A DNA stretch of 14,715 bases from Ignavibacteriaceae bacterium (GCA_023231105.1 JALNWB010000101.1:1-14715), one strand, 5' to 3'. Counted from the first letter of the stretch, positions 8,242 through 14,715 are shown. Translations and numbers: made by a program. The notes: generated by a model from the letters alone, not told the origin.

Positions 8242-8288
8242 AATCCGCCGCAACATTCAAAATAATAATTAGTCTGCCGCGGCGAATT
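8242..8288. terminator. GC-rich hairpin between convergent genes, candidate bidirectional terminator
   Basis: AATCCGCCGC (8242-8251) pairs with GCGGCGAATT (8279-8288) over ten positions with one mismatch, around an AT-rich 27-base loop. It starts 6 bases after the PspC-gene stop. On the plus strand no T run follows; on the minus strand ACTTTTTA follows the stem, so it fits better as terminator for the 566-residue gene that ends at 8349. The stretch 8290-8348 shows only repeated TTTTTACTT-like words. Confidence 0.45.
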
Positions 8289-8348
8289 AAGGGTAGAATA
8301 GAAAAACCTTTTTACTTTTTACTTTCTACTTGTCATTTTCCACTTTTG

Positions 8349-10049
8349 CTAATCTTTCATCCTCGTCCCTTTTTCTTCATGGATGAAAATCCAGCTTACC
8401 ACTCTGCCGATGCTGATCTCTTCAAAATAATTCCAATATTGTTTTGTGCGCACATGCAGCGAACTTGTATCTTTTTCACTGATCGCTGTGGCTTCATCCA
8501 TAATTGCTTTTATCCGTTTTAACCATGCGCTCATATTTGCAGGGCGCAAATCAAGCCAGCCTTCGTAAGCAAAGCGGTTTATTTTTACTTTGTCAAGAGA
8601 AATTTCGTTATCACCGGTGAAGACGGGAATTTTCATTTCGTTTCCGCGTAAAAACGTTTTCCCGTCGGGCAACAAAATTGGGATTCCGATTGAAAGCATT
8701 TCGTTCCGCAAGTTGTGATTATTTTTTACCAAATCTGTGCAAAGCTGCGAAAGTTTTTTTGCAGAAAAATTCGGAACATTTTTCATTGTTCCGGCAATAG
8801 TTTTTATCAAATGAATTTCAAACAGTAACTTGGAAAGACGCGGAGGACCAAGCATTTCAAACGCAACGCTGTGAATGTCATGTTTCTTTTCAAGATCAGA
8901 AAGAATATCAACCGCAAAGTGTTGAAGATAACCGGCACGGTAACTGGGGTTTAGAGTTGCATTATCAAGCGCATTAATAATATCGCTGCCCGTATTTCGT
9001 CCTTTAATTTCATAGATAATGTTCTCGGCAATTTCTTCGGGAGTAACAAATTCCATTTGCTTCTGCGCAGTAATTACTTCAAACTCGCCGCGGGAAAAAA
9101 TGCCGTTCTCGCCGGTATCAATAAAAACCGATTTCAAAACTTTTCCGCTTGGCGAATAAGTTTTATCTAATTGAAAACTTAATTTACCATTTAAAGGTAC
9201 TTGATCTTCAAAAGGAATTTCGTACAGTTCAATCGGTTTTCCTTTTTTCTTCACCGTGTTGAATTCAATTTTCTTCCATGCAATTGCCGCCGTTGGTTTA
9301 ATTTCTTTTGCAATTGCAGAATCGGGAGTTCTTCCCATCAACCAAAGCAAAAGTGTGTGGGCGCCTGCAATGGCGGATTTACTCAGCAAAACGCGCGAAG
9401 GTTTCTCTTCACTGTGTGTGTAAGGAATGTTCAAGCCCATTCCGCCGGTTCCGCTTGTCCCGATTTTAAAATAGATTTCTGTTTTCGCCACGTGCATCGC
9501 GTTGTAAAGAATTTGGATGTGTCTTATCAACTGCGGAATGTACATGGTGCAGAGAATTTTTTCCGTCTCTTCAATAACTTCTTCCAGCTTTGGTTTGTTA
9601 TTTAATTTATGCTTTACCCTTTTGTACGTTGTGTAAATGTCCTGGTAGGCAATACCCGTTGCGGTGTTTATGCAGTCAACAATAATTTGCGGTTTATGTT
9701 TGTTGATAAGTTTGTAGAGCGATGCGCTTTTTAGAATTTCACTGCCGAGTTCTTCAAGCGTATCTTGCATCAAAATTTTTCTCTTAACAGGATCAGCAAG
9801 AATTTCATTTCTATCTTTATCCTTGAATTCTTCCCGAACCAAAATATTTCCCCACCAGGGCACAAAATAATTTTTTGGCAGATGCGGATACTCTTTTTTG
9901 AGCTTGTTAACTTCCTCGAAGGCTTCTTCTTTGCGGAGAGAAGTGACGATAATTTGTTTCGGTTTTTCGGAGATCAGTTTTTTTGTAACTGCATTACCGA
10001 CTAAACCCCAGCCGCCGAGAACTAAAACTTTTTTGTTTTGAATGTCCAT
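8349..10049 (-). CDS. Large SDR-type Rossmann-fold protein of unknown function, lacking the catalytic Tyr
   Basis: 566 residues from an ATG with AAGG seven bases upstream. The N terminus KKVLVLGGWGLVGNAV has the GxxGxxG dinucleotide loop (G12, G15, G18), and VDCINTATGIAY (124-135) takes the place of the SDR NNAG strand. KIGTSGTGGMGLNIPYTH (195-212) fits the strand that carries the catalytic Ser. The following helix reads VLLSKSAIAG: the Lys of YxxxK is present (K224) but the Tyr position is Val220. About 300 further residues match no domain I recognise. NAD(P) binding is well supported; a normal SDR oxidoreductase reaction is doubtful. It is divergent from anmK across a 106-base gap, which does not prove a functional link. 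It could be a non-catalytic NAD(P)-binding protein or an epimerase relative with other chemistry. Confidence 0.8.
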   Translation of the reverse strand: MDIQNKKVLVLGGWGLVGNAVTKKLISEKPKQIIVTSLRKEEAFEEVNKLKKEYPHLPKNYFVPWWGNILVREEFKDKDRNEILADPVKRKILMQDTLEELGSEILKSASLYKLINKHKPQIIVDCINTATGIAYQDIYTTYKRVKHKLNNKPKLEEVIEETEKILCTMYIPQLIRHIQILYNAMHVAKTEIYFKIGTSGTGGMGLNIPYTHSEEKPSRVLLSKSAIAGAHTLLLWLMGRTPDSAIAKEIKPTAAIAWKKIEFNTVKKKGKPIELYEIPFEDQVPLNGKLSFQLDKTYSPSGKVLKSVFIDTGENGIFSRGEFEVITAQKQMEFVTPEEIAENIIYEIKGRNTGSDIINALDNATLNPSYRAGYLQHFAVDILSDLEKKHDIHSVAFEMLGPPRLSKLLFEIHLIKTIAGTMKNVPNFSAKKLSQLCTDLVKNNHNLRNEMLSIGIPILLPDGKTFLRGNEMKIPVFTGDNEISLDKVKINRFAYEGWLDLRPANMSAWLKRIKAIMDEATAISEKDTSSLHVRTKQYWNYFEEISIGRVVSWIFIHEEKGTRMKD

Positions 10050-10086
10050 TGACGAACCTTATTATAATTGTAAATAATATTTGTTA

Positions 10087-10094
10087 CAAAATTA
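10087..10094 (-). promoter_or_regulatory. Candidate -7 box for the SDR-type gene
   Basis: TAATTTTG on the minus strand (10094-10087) matches TAnnTTTG and lies 37 bases before the ATG at 10049, leaving a leader that holds AAGG. TTTTCC about 19 bases upstream is only a weak -33 candidate. Confidence 0.4.
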
Positions 10095-10143
10095 CAACCG
10101 ATGAATTGGAAAACCTAAGTCAGCAACATTGCACAGCATTCTC

Positions 10144-10151
10144 TATATTTG
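10144..10151 (+). promoter_or_regulatory. Candidate -7 box of anmK implying a very short or absent leader
   Basis: TATATTTG, identical to the rpsT box, ends only four bases before the anmK ATG at 10156. If used, transcription would start at or next to the start codon. No clear TTG element sits at the proper distance upstream. Confidence 0.45.
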
Positions 10152-10155
10152 TGTT

Positions 10156-11349
10156 ATGAATATTAACCAACTGCAAAAGCTTGCTTCTAAAAAGAAGAAA
10201 CACATTATTGGAATTATGTCCGGCACTTCGCTTGACGGAGTTGACGCTGTTTTAGTTGAAGTTTCCGGTAACGGAACAAAAACGAAGATCAAGCAACTTG
10301 GCTTTATTACTTATCCTTTTCCGCACGGAGTAAAGAAGAAAATTCTTGAAAACTCAACCACAAACTCCGGCAATGTTACCGACATTTGTAAACTTAATTT
10401 TTTGATCGCGCACATTTATACTGATGCAGTAAAAAAACTTTGTAGAAAAAGCAAGTTTAATTTAGCGGATGTTGATTTGATTGGTTCGCACGGACAAACA
10501 ATTCATCACCTTCCGCAGAAGAAAAATTATTACGGATATACTTTCGGTTCAACGTTGCAAATTGGTGATCCAAGTGTCATCGCAAAGTTAACCGGTGTTC
10601 TCACGATTGGTGATTTTCGAACCGGCGATGTTGCGATTGGCGGAGAAGGTGCGCCGTTGGTTCCTTATTTCGATTATATCATGTTTCATTCAAATGAAAA
10701 AAGTAGAGCTCTCCTCAACATCGGTGGAATTTCAAACATCACCGTGCTTGATAAAAGAGGTGATGCATCTTCAGTCATCGCTTTTGATACCGGTCCCGGC
10801 AACATGATGATTGATCTGCTCGCGAAAAAATATTTTAATGTTGAATATGATGAGGACGGGAAAATCGCCTCCGGCGGAAAGATTAATGAAGAGATTTTCA
10901 GCAGGCTAAAAAAACATGATGACTTTATCGAGAAGAACATTCCCAAATCAACGGGACGTGAATATTATGGAGCAGATTTTTTATCTCCCTTATTAAAAAA
11001 ATTTCGCAAAATTCCGAAAGAGGATTTGCTTGCAACCATTACCCATTTTACAGCTTACAGCGTTTACCGCAACTATGAAAAATTTATAAAAAGCGAAATG
11101 GAAATCTCAGAGTTGTTTGTTAGCGGCGGCGGGGCGAGAAATAAATTTATAATGAACTCGCTCAAAAAATATTTCGGCAAACTGGTTGAAGTTAAAAACG
11201 TAAAAGAACTTGGTATATCATCAGACGCGAAAGAAGCAATTTGTTTTGCGGTACTTGCCAACGAAACATTGGCGGGAAATCCGGCAAATATTCCGCGTGT
11301 TACCGGCGCATCAAGATCAACTATTTTGGGGAAGATCTGTCTGCCGTAA
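10156..11349 (+). CDS. anmK: Anhydro-N-acetylmuramic acid kinase
   Basis: AnmK opens the 1,6-anhydro ring of anhydro-MurNAc and phosphorylates it with ATP to MurNAc-6-phosphate, a cytoplasmic step of peptidoglycan recycling. The 397 residues carry the family motifs in order: GIMSGTSLDGVD (19-30), GSHGQTIHH (110-118), GDFRTGDVAIGGEGAPLVP (152-170) with the presumed catalytic Asp in the DFR segment, LLNIGGISNIT (187-197), FDTGPGNMMID (210-220) and the C-terminal SGGGARN (323-329). This is the sugar kinase/actin fold at full family length. The ATG at 10156 is chosen over an in-frame TTG at 10129, which lies upstream of the predicted -7 box. No clear Shine-Dalgarno sequence precedes it, in keeping with a leaderless message. 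murQ, the usual next step, is not in the window. Confidence 0.96.
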   Translation: MNINQLQKLASKKKKHIIGIMSGTSLDGVDAVLVEVSGNGTKTKIKQLGFITYPFPHGVKKKILENSTTNSGNVTDICKLNFLIAHIYTDAVKKLCRKSKFNLADVDLIGSHGQTIHHLPQKKNYYGYTFGSTLQIGDPSVIAKLTGVLTIGDFRTGDVAIGGEGAPLVPYFDYIMFHSNEKSRALLNIGGISNITVLDKRGDASSVIAFDTGPGNMMIDLLAKKYFNVEYDEDGKIASGGKINEEIFSRLKKHDDFIEKNIPKSTGREYYGADFLSPLLKKFRKIPKEDLLATITHFTAYSVYRNYEKFIKSEMEISELFVSGGGARNKFIMNSLKKYFGKLVEVKNVKELGISSDAKEAICFAVLANETLAGNPANIPRVTGASRSTILGKICLP

Positions 11350-11354
11350 GAAAT

Positions 11355-11510
11355 TATATCGTTCCTACGGAACTTTGATTGTTTGGTTCTTCTTAATTCT
11401 ACCAATATTTCATCCCTACGGGATGAAGAAAGATTAATCCCTGAGAGATTTGATATTGGTAGAACTATAAATTATAAAAACAAACAAAATCCCATGAGGG
11501 ATGAGATATA
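11355..11510. repeat. Compound REP-like palindromic element with four hairpins
   Basis: The outer ends are TATATC (11355-11360) and GATATA (11505-11510); the inner arms are TTCTACCAATAT (11397-11408) and ATATTGGTAGAA (11453-11464), both exact inverted repeats. Between and beside them lie four related small hairpins: GTTCCTACGGAAC (11361-11373), CATCCCTACGGGATG (11411-11425), AATCCCTGAGAGATT (11436-11450, decayed) and ATCCCATGAGGGAT (11489-11502). The whole folds as one imperfect inverted repeat. It starts six bases after the anmK stop and fills most of the gap to the convergent gene. The form resembles the REP-type repeats mobilised by Y1 (RAYT) transposases; no such transposase is in the window. 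It may also act as a terminator for both neighbours. Confidence 0.85.
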
Positions 11511-11534
11511 GAAATGTAAGGTTTCTCGATGAGA

Positions 11535-12380
11535 TTATTTTTCCAGCTCAGCTTTTAATTTAAGTTCTATAAGTTTTTGCATAGGTGAATTTTTTGCACC
11601 AGATATAAGTTTTTTCAGAAATTGTGTGCGCTTTACTTTATTCGGAATCTCTTTTTTATAAAAATCAGTTTCAAAAAAATAACGGGCTGCAGATGACCAG
11701 GAATAATCTTCCATTAACTTTTTGTCAATCTTCTCGTTATGAGTATCATCGTGTAGCAATATTCTATAAAAACTAGAAATTACTGATAAAATATGTGGCG
11801 CATAGACGCTATTAGGATGTGCATCAATCAGTGACTCAATTTCCTTTATTTGTTTTGCAGCGTTGAATGGTTTTCTGCCTTCTATTTCAACAAACGAGTT
11901 ATAAACAACTGCTTCACTTCCTTCCGGTTTCACTATTTTAATTATTTTTTCGATCGAATAGCGTTTGTTTTCATAAAAATGAGAAAGAGAAACAGAAAAG
12001 TCCACTTTTATTTTATACGTACCCTTTTCAAAAAAGTTATGAGAATAGGCGGTATGTGTGATCCCAAAAAATGTGTTCAATTGAAGAATCTTATATGATT
12101 CCCCATTCGGCTTAAGTGTTGAGTGTATTGGGGAAAACGAATCCCCCGATCTATGACTACATTGTATCTCTTTACCATCACTATTTAACATTTTTATATT
12201 GACATAACCAGATTTTTGAATAGTCTTACTAATGTTTATTATGTTTACTCCAATGTCAACTAATTCACCAACCAAGAAAGTGTCTTTCTGCATAAATACT
12301 TTATACTCAAATGGCTGCTGCCCAGCAACCACAGAAGCAAACAACATTACAACTACAATTGATATTTTAATTTGATTCAT
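11535..12380 (-). CDS. Secreted protein of unknown function with Ig-like N-terminal domain
   Basis: 281 residues. Residues 1-20 form a typical signal peptide (basic MNQIK, hydrophobic ISIVVVMLFASVV, AGQQ cleavage region), so the protein is exported. Residues about 25-150 have the alternating beta pattern of an Ig-like or BsuPI-like domain (DTFLVGELVDIGVNIIN, LKPNGESYKILQLN, FFEKGTYKIKVDF). Residues about 160-281 are helical and contain a segment like those of TPR-type proteins (AHPNSVYAPHILSVISSFY). I recognise no family and no catalytic motif. The ATG at 12380 has only a weak AAAAAG before it. The gene lies between two palindromic repeats (11355-11510 and 12402-12487) and downstream of truA in the same direction. 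A lipoprotein is excluded because no Cys stands at the cleavage site. Confidence 0.75.
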   Translation of the reverse strand: MNQIKISIVVVMLFASVVAGQQPFEYKVFMQKDTFLVGELVDIGVNIINISKTIQKSGYVNIKMLNSDGKEIQCSHRSGDSFSPIHSTLKPNGESYKILQLNTFFGITHTAYSHNFFEKGTYKIKVDFSVSLSHFYENKRYSIEKIIKIVKPEGSEAVVYNSFVEIEGRKPFNAAKQIKEIESLIDAHPNSVYAPHILSVISSFYRILLHDDTHNEKIDKKLMEDYSWSSAARYFFETDFYKKEIPNKVKRTQFLKKLISGAKNSPMQKLIELKLKAELEK

Positions 12381-12401
12381 CTTTTTACCATAAACCTTTT
12401 T

Positions 12402-12487
12402 TCTTAGCGAAATTCAGTGATCTTAGTGTCTAAGTGGTAAAGGCATTTTCACCACTGAGGCACTAAGGACACAAAGAAACACTAAGA
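12402..12487. repeat. Inverted repeat (37-base arms) overlapping the truA stop
   Basis: The left arm 12402-12438 and the right arm 12451-12487 are imperfect inverted copies (26 of 37 positions pair) around the loop AAAGGCATTTTC. The inner 16 bases, TTAGTGTCTAAGTGGT, pair with ACCACTGAGGCACTAA with two mismatches. The right arm ends with ACTAAGA, whose complement TCTTAG supplies the last Ser codon and the stop of truA. No T run follows on the minus strand, so it is not a standard terminator for truA. Confidence 0.75.
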
Positions 12488-13261
12488 TATTTTAATCAGC
12501 GGAGAAAATTCTTCATTAAACTTTTCCCCTTTGTAAATAACTTGTTCTAAAAATAATCCCGAAGGAGGAGCGGTAAACTTTGCAGGTTCGTTGCTTAATG
12601 AGGTTAAATATTTTATCAAATCCGTTTCGGTTAAATGATTTCGCCCCACTTCTGCCGTTACGCCAATCATTCTGCGGACTTGCTTCCACAAAAAATGTGA
12701 GCCGATAATTCTGATGAGAATTAAATCATCAACTTCGGTTAACGTAATATTGTTGATAAAAACTTTGGTCGATTTTTCTTCAATATTTTTATCGGTGAAC
12801 GAAGCGAAGTCGTGCATACCGATAAAAAACTGTAAAGCCGATTTCATTTTCTTTGTATCGAGTTTATCCTTTATCCACCATACGAATTGCTTACCGAACG
12901 CCGTTCTCCGTTTAGAAATTTGATAAAGATAACTGCGCATCTCAACATCTTTGCGGGCATGGAATTGATTTGGCGCTTTTTCAATTTCCAAAATATTAAT
13001 GTCATAGGGAAGAAGATCGTTAAACTTCATTCTAATAATTTCCGGCGCGAGCATGGTTCGCACATCGAGTGAAGCAATCTGGCAAAGAGCATGCACTCCC
13101 GCGTCTGTTCTTCCCGCCCCTTGAATATCAACTTCGCGGGTATTGAAAATATCTTCCGCAATTCGTTGCAGCGTTCCCTGGATGGTCTTGCTGTCGCGCT
13201 GTTTTTGCCAGCCGCTGTAGCGGGTACCGTCGTACTCTATAAACATTTTAAATTTTGACAT
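12482..13261 (-). CDS. truA: tRNA pseudouridine(38-40) synthase TruA
   Basis: TruA isomerises uridines 38, 39 and 40 of the tRNA anticodon arm to pseudouridine. The 259 residues show the family pattern: EYDGTRYSGWQKQ (9-21), the catalytic loop GAGRTDAGVHA (48-58) with Asp53 as nucleophile, YLYQISKR near 111, FIGMHDFASFT near 145, and the C-terminal FLWKQVRRMIGVTAEVGR motif. Length is normal for the family. The ATG at 13261 precedes MSKFKMFIEYDGTRYSG; AGGA lies about 13 bases upstream, rather far. The gene ends inside a palindromic repeat that provides its stop codon, so the final residues (KIS) may be partly repeat-derived. It is separated from queD by a repeat-filled gap and probably has its own promoter, which I could not place. 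Confidence 0.97.
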   Translation of the reverse strand: MSKFKMFIEYDGTRYSGWQKQRDSKTIQGTLQRIAEDIFNTREVDIQGAGRTDAGVHALCQIASLDVRTMLAPEIIRMKFNDLLPYDINILEIEKAPNQFHARKDVEMRSYLYQISKRRTAFGKQFVWWIKDKLDTKKMKSALQFFIGMHDFASFTDKNIEEKSTKVFINNITLTEVDDLILIRIIGSHFLWKQVRRMIGVTAEVGRNHLTETDLIKYLTSLSNEPAKFTAPPSGLFLEQVIYKGEKFNEEFSPLIKIS

Positions 13262-13355
13262 TTATTTAATAATTCCTAGTTATATAGTTAGCAAAAAAAT
13301 TCTGCACAAGATGACGAGAACAATTTTAAGAAAATAAAAAGAATTTAAGAACAAC

Positions 13356-13414
13356 GATTAACGATATTTGATTTTTGATGTGACAAAATCTTCTAAATTC
13401 TAAAATCGTTAATC
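13356..13414. repeat. AT-rich inverted repeat in the queD-truA gap
   Basis: The arms 13356-13378 and 13392-13414 are 23 bases each and pair at 19 positions; the outer ten (GATTAACGAT with ATCGTTAATC) pair perfectly. The loop is 13 bases. Further degenerate TCGTAAATC words follow to about 13430. The stretch 13262-13355 is AT-rich and shows nothing I can name. Confidence 0.55.
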
Positions 13415-13473
13415 TTTATTCGTAAATCAATTTTGGTTTTGCCAGATTAAGAATTATAACCGTTTAATTTGAA

Positions 13474-13600
13474 ATTAGGTAAACCGTTAAAACGGTTTCA
13501 ATGATGGAGTATTCGTTTATTAACACCTCGATTAATCGAGGTGTTAATGAAATAGAATGATTATTCTCAACCGTTTCAACAGTTTCCACCATCACCTAAT
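13474..13600. repeat. 127-base palindromic element with a perfect 30-base palindrome, running into queD
   Basis: The outer ends are ATTAGGT (13474-13480) and ACCTAAT (13594-13600). The centre, 13519-13548, is a perfect 30-base palindrome whose arms read ATTAACACCTCGATT. The left arm holds AAACCGTTAAAACGGTTT (13481-13498), itself a hairpin, and the right arm the matching AACCGTTTCAACAGTTT (13569-13585). The two halves align as imperfect inverted copies. The right 25 bases lie inside queD and encode its last residues (LGDGGNC) and stop. The form is that of a mobile REP/MITE-type element; no transposase is present. Confidence 0.8.
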
Positions 13601-14007
13601 TCGTAATTCTCCTCAGCGTAGGAGTCTTCCGTTTCATAAATTCTTGCAGTAATTTTTCTAATATTTTCCGGAAGAGAGATTTTCTTTATTTCGTCAACAA
13701 AGTATTTGCAAATATTTTCTGCGGTTGAGTGGAAATCAACAACAATAGTTTTTGAATTCAGCTTTTCTAATGCTTCTATCAGTTCTTTATCTTCTTTATA
13801 AACCATAAATGCGTGGTCAAGATTTTCGATAATCGGATTGACAATTTTTTTTAAATCGTAAAAATCAATTAACATTCCTTGTTCATCCGGTTCGCCGTCA
13901 ATTTCAAGGCGGAGTTTGTAGGAGTGTCCGTGCAGATTTTTACATTTTCCTTTATGAAACGGAAGCCGGTGTCCCATTTCCCAATCGAATACTTTAGCTA
14001 TTTTCAT
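13576..14007 (-). CDS. queD: 6-carboxy-5,6,7,8-tetrahydropterin synthase (QueD)
   Basis: QueD converts 7,8-dihydroneopterin triphosphate to 6-carboxytetrahydropterin, the first committed step to queuosine and other 7-deazaguanines. The 143 residues show the PTPS family motifs: the zinc histidines H13, H26 and H28 with the catalytic Cys22 (GHRLPFHKGKC, NLHGHSYKL), DFYDLKK near 55, the LDH catalytic motif (ENLDHAF), the STAENI segment and ARIYETEDSYAEE. The start is the ATG at 14007, with AAAGGTG four bases upstream; the longer in-frame start at 14034 would lie within queE. Its A is shared with the queE stop (TAATG), so translation is probably coupled. The family normally ends soon after the SYAE-type segment; here NYELGDGGNC follows, and most of that tail is encoded by a palindromic repeat. 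Confidence 0.96.
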   Translation of the reverse strand: MKIAKVFDWEMGHRLPFHKGKCKNLHGHSYKLRLEIDGEPDEQGMLIDFYDLKKIVNPIIENLDHAFMVYKEDKELIEALEKLNSKTIVVDFHSTAENICKYFVDEIKKISLPENIRKITARIYETEDSYAEENYELGDGGNC

Positions 14008-14645
14008 TAAACACCTTTCTGTTCCGGATGCCAAATAAATTTGTGCATCTGCAGTTGAAATCTTATTTGTAAGTTATCTTCTAAAATCCATTCTACAACG
14101 GTAACCGGTTGAATTTTTCCGAAAACTACGGAGAAGAGAATTTCACATTCGTTTTGCAAATCATATTGAAGAAGGATGGTTTTTGTCCATTCGTAATCTT
14201 CACGCGAACCGAGAACGAATTTTACTTCATCATTCTTTTTAAAGAATTGAATATTCTCATAAAGATTTTTCTTATCCATATTGCTTGAAGGACATTTCAA
14301 ATCCATAATTATTTTTACCCGCGGATCAACGTTATCAATCGGCAGACTTCCGCCGGTTTCAAGAAGAACCTCGTAGCCGATATCGCAAAGTAATTTCATC
14401 AACTCAAGCGATTCGCTTTGTACCAGCGGTTCGCCACCGGTAAGTTCAACTAATTTGCATTTGTACTTTTTTACTTCGGAAAGAATTTCTTCAAGAGATA
14501 GATCTTTTCCTTCGTAAAACGCATATTCCGTATCGCAGTATGAGCAGCGCAAGTTGCAGTATGTTAAGCGGATAAAAACGCACGGAAGTCCGGCTTTGGT
14601 GCTTTCGCCTTGAATGGAATAATATATTTCGTTTACTTTAAGCAT
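14007..14645 (-). CDS. queE: 7-carboxy-7-deazaguanine synthase (QueE)
   Basis: QueE is a radical-SAM enzyme that rearranges the QueD product into 7-carboxy-7-deazaguanine. The 212 residues begin MLKVNEIYYSIQGES, the usual QueE start with the SIQGES substrate loop. The [4Fe-4S] cluster motif CNLRCSYC has Cys30, Cys34 and Cys37; the SAM-binding TGGEPL follows at 69-74, then LLETGGS and MDLKCPSS, and the C terminus reads RFQLQMHKFIW. The ATG at 14645 is chosen over the in-frame start at 14690, which would add 15 residues and lies upstream of the TATATTTG box. No clear ribosome binding site precedes it. It heads a queE-queD operon with a one-base overlap; queC and queF are not in the window. Confidence 0.96.
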   Translation of the reverse strand: MLKVNEIYYSIQGESTKAGLPCVFIRLTYCNLRCSYCDTEYAFYEGKDLSLEEILSEVKKYKCKLVELTGGEPLVQSESLELMKLLCDIGYEVLLETGGSLPIDNVDPRVKIIMDLKCPSSNMDKKNLYENIQFFKKNDEVKFVLGSREDYEWTKTILLQYDLQNECEILFSVVFGKIQPVTVVEWILEDNLQIRFQLQMHKFIWHPEQKGV

Positions 14646-14657
14646 AAATTTGCACTG

Positions 14658-14665
14658 CAAATATA
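14658..14665 (-). promoter_or_regulatory. Candidate -7 box of the queE-queD operon
   Basis: TATATTTG on the minus strand (14665-14658), the same octamer as before rpsT and anmK, ends 12 bases before the queE ATG, so the leader would be at most about 8 bases and has no Shine-Dalgarno sequence. No clear -33 element was found. The remaining bases to the right edge (14666-14715) show no gene start. Confidence 0.5.
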
Positions 14666-14715
14666 AGGGAAATAGCGTTTGGACGGGCATTTGGTAGAGT
14701 ACATTTTTGAACTCA

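Noticed and set aside
11361..11502. CRISPR array
   Set aside because: The four similar units are short hairpins of varying sequence with unequal spacing, not direct repeats with unique spacers of uniform length, and no cas gene is near.
12402..12487. Rho-independent terminator of truA
   Set aside because: The stem is long and imperfect, and on the minus strand an A-rich stretch rather than a T run follows it.
13262..13575. Riboswitch or small RNA gene upstream of truA
   Set aside because: The structure in the gap is accounted for by two inverted repeats; no known riboswitch core, such as a preQ1 aptamer, was recognisable.

Overview
The window looks like chromosome from an AT-rich member of the Ignavibacteria (Chlorobi/Bacteroidetes side of the FCB group). 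The lineage call rests on three things: SMC, which starts MYLKKLEILGFKSFA-like and has a GPNGCGKTN P-loop; several Bacteroidetes-type -7 boxes (TAnnTTTG, three of them exactly TATATTTG); and the style of the intergenic palindromes. It is an inference, not a database result. Most genes are housekeeping. I see no phage, CRISPR array, transposase, rRNA or tRNA gene, and no defence cassette.

Layout. 1-5670 (minus): a secreted or membrane glycoside-hydrolase-2-like protein carrying six C-terminal membrane segments, followed 3 bases later by smc, which runs off the left edge. 5671-5927: divergent promoter region; the minus-strand promoter candidate contains a run of eight G in its spacer. 5928-6209 (plus): rpsT, ending in a hairpin terminator shared with the convergent GlmU-like nucleotidyltransferase at 6267-7766 (minus, TTG start). 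7767-8041: a gap with an ATGA-rich inverted repeat, then a small PspC-domain gene (8042-8236, plus). 8349-10049 (minus): a 566-residue Rossmann-fold protein of the SDR type that lacks the usual catalytic Tyr, divergent from anmK (10156-11349, plus). 11355-11510: a compound REP-like palindrome. 11535-12380 (minus): a secreted protein of unknown function. 12402-12487: another inverted repeat, which runs into the end of truA (12482-13261, minus). 13262-13575: a gap with two more inverted repeats, the second running into the end of queD. 13576-14645 (minus): queE-queD, overlapping by one base.

How the genes work together. queE and queD encode consecutive steps of 7-deazaguanine (queuosine precursor) synthesis and truA another tRNA modification. 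anmK recycles anhydro-MurNAc from peptidoglycan, and the GlmU-like protein may make a UDP-sugar. smc compacts and segregates the chromosome. The rest do not form an obvious pathway.

The most unusual aspect is in the gaps. From about 7800 to 13600 nearly every intergenic space holds a different palindromic element, and two of these extend into the 3' ends of coding sequences, supplying the stop codon (truA) or the last residues and stop (queD). The other points worth a second look are the GH2-like protein that has lost its acid/base Asn-Glu pair and the G-tract in the promoter upstream of it and smc.
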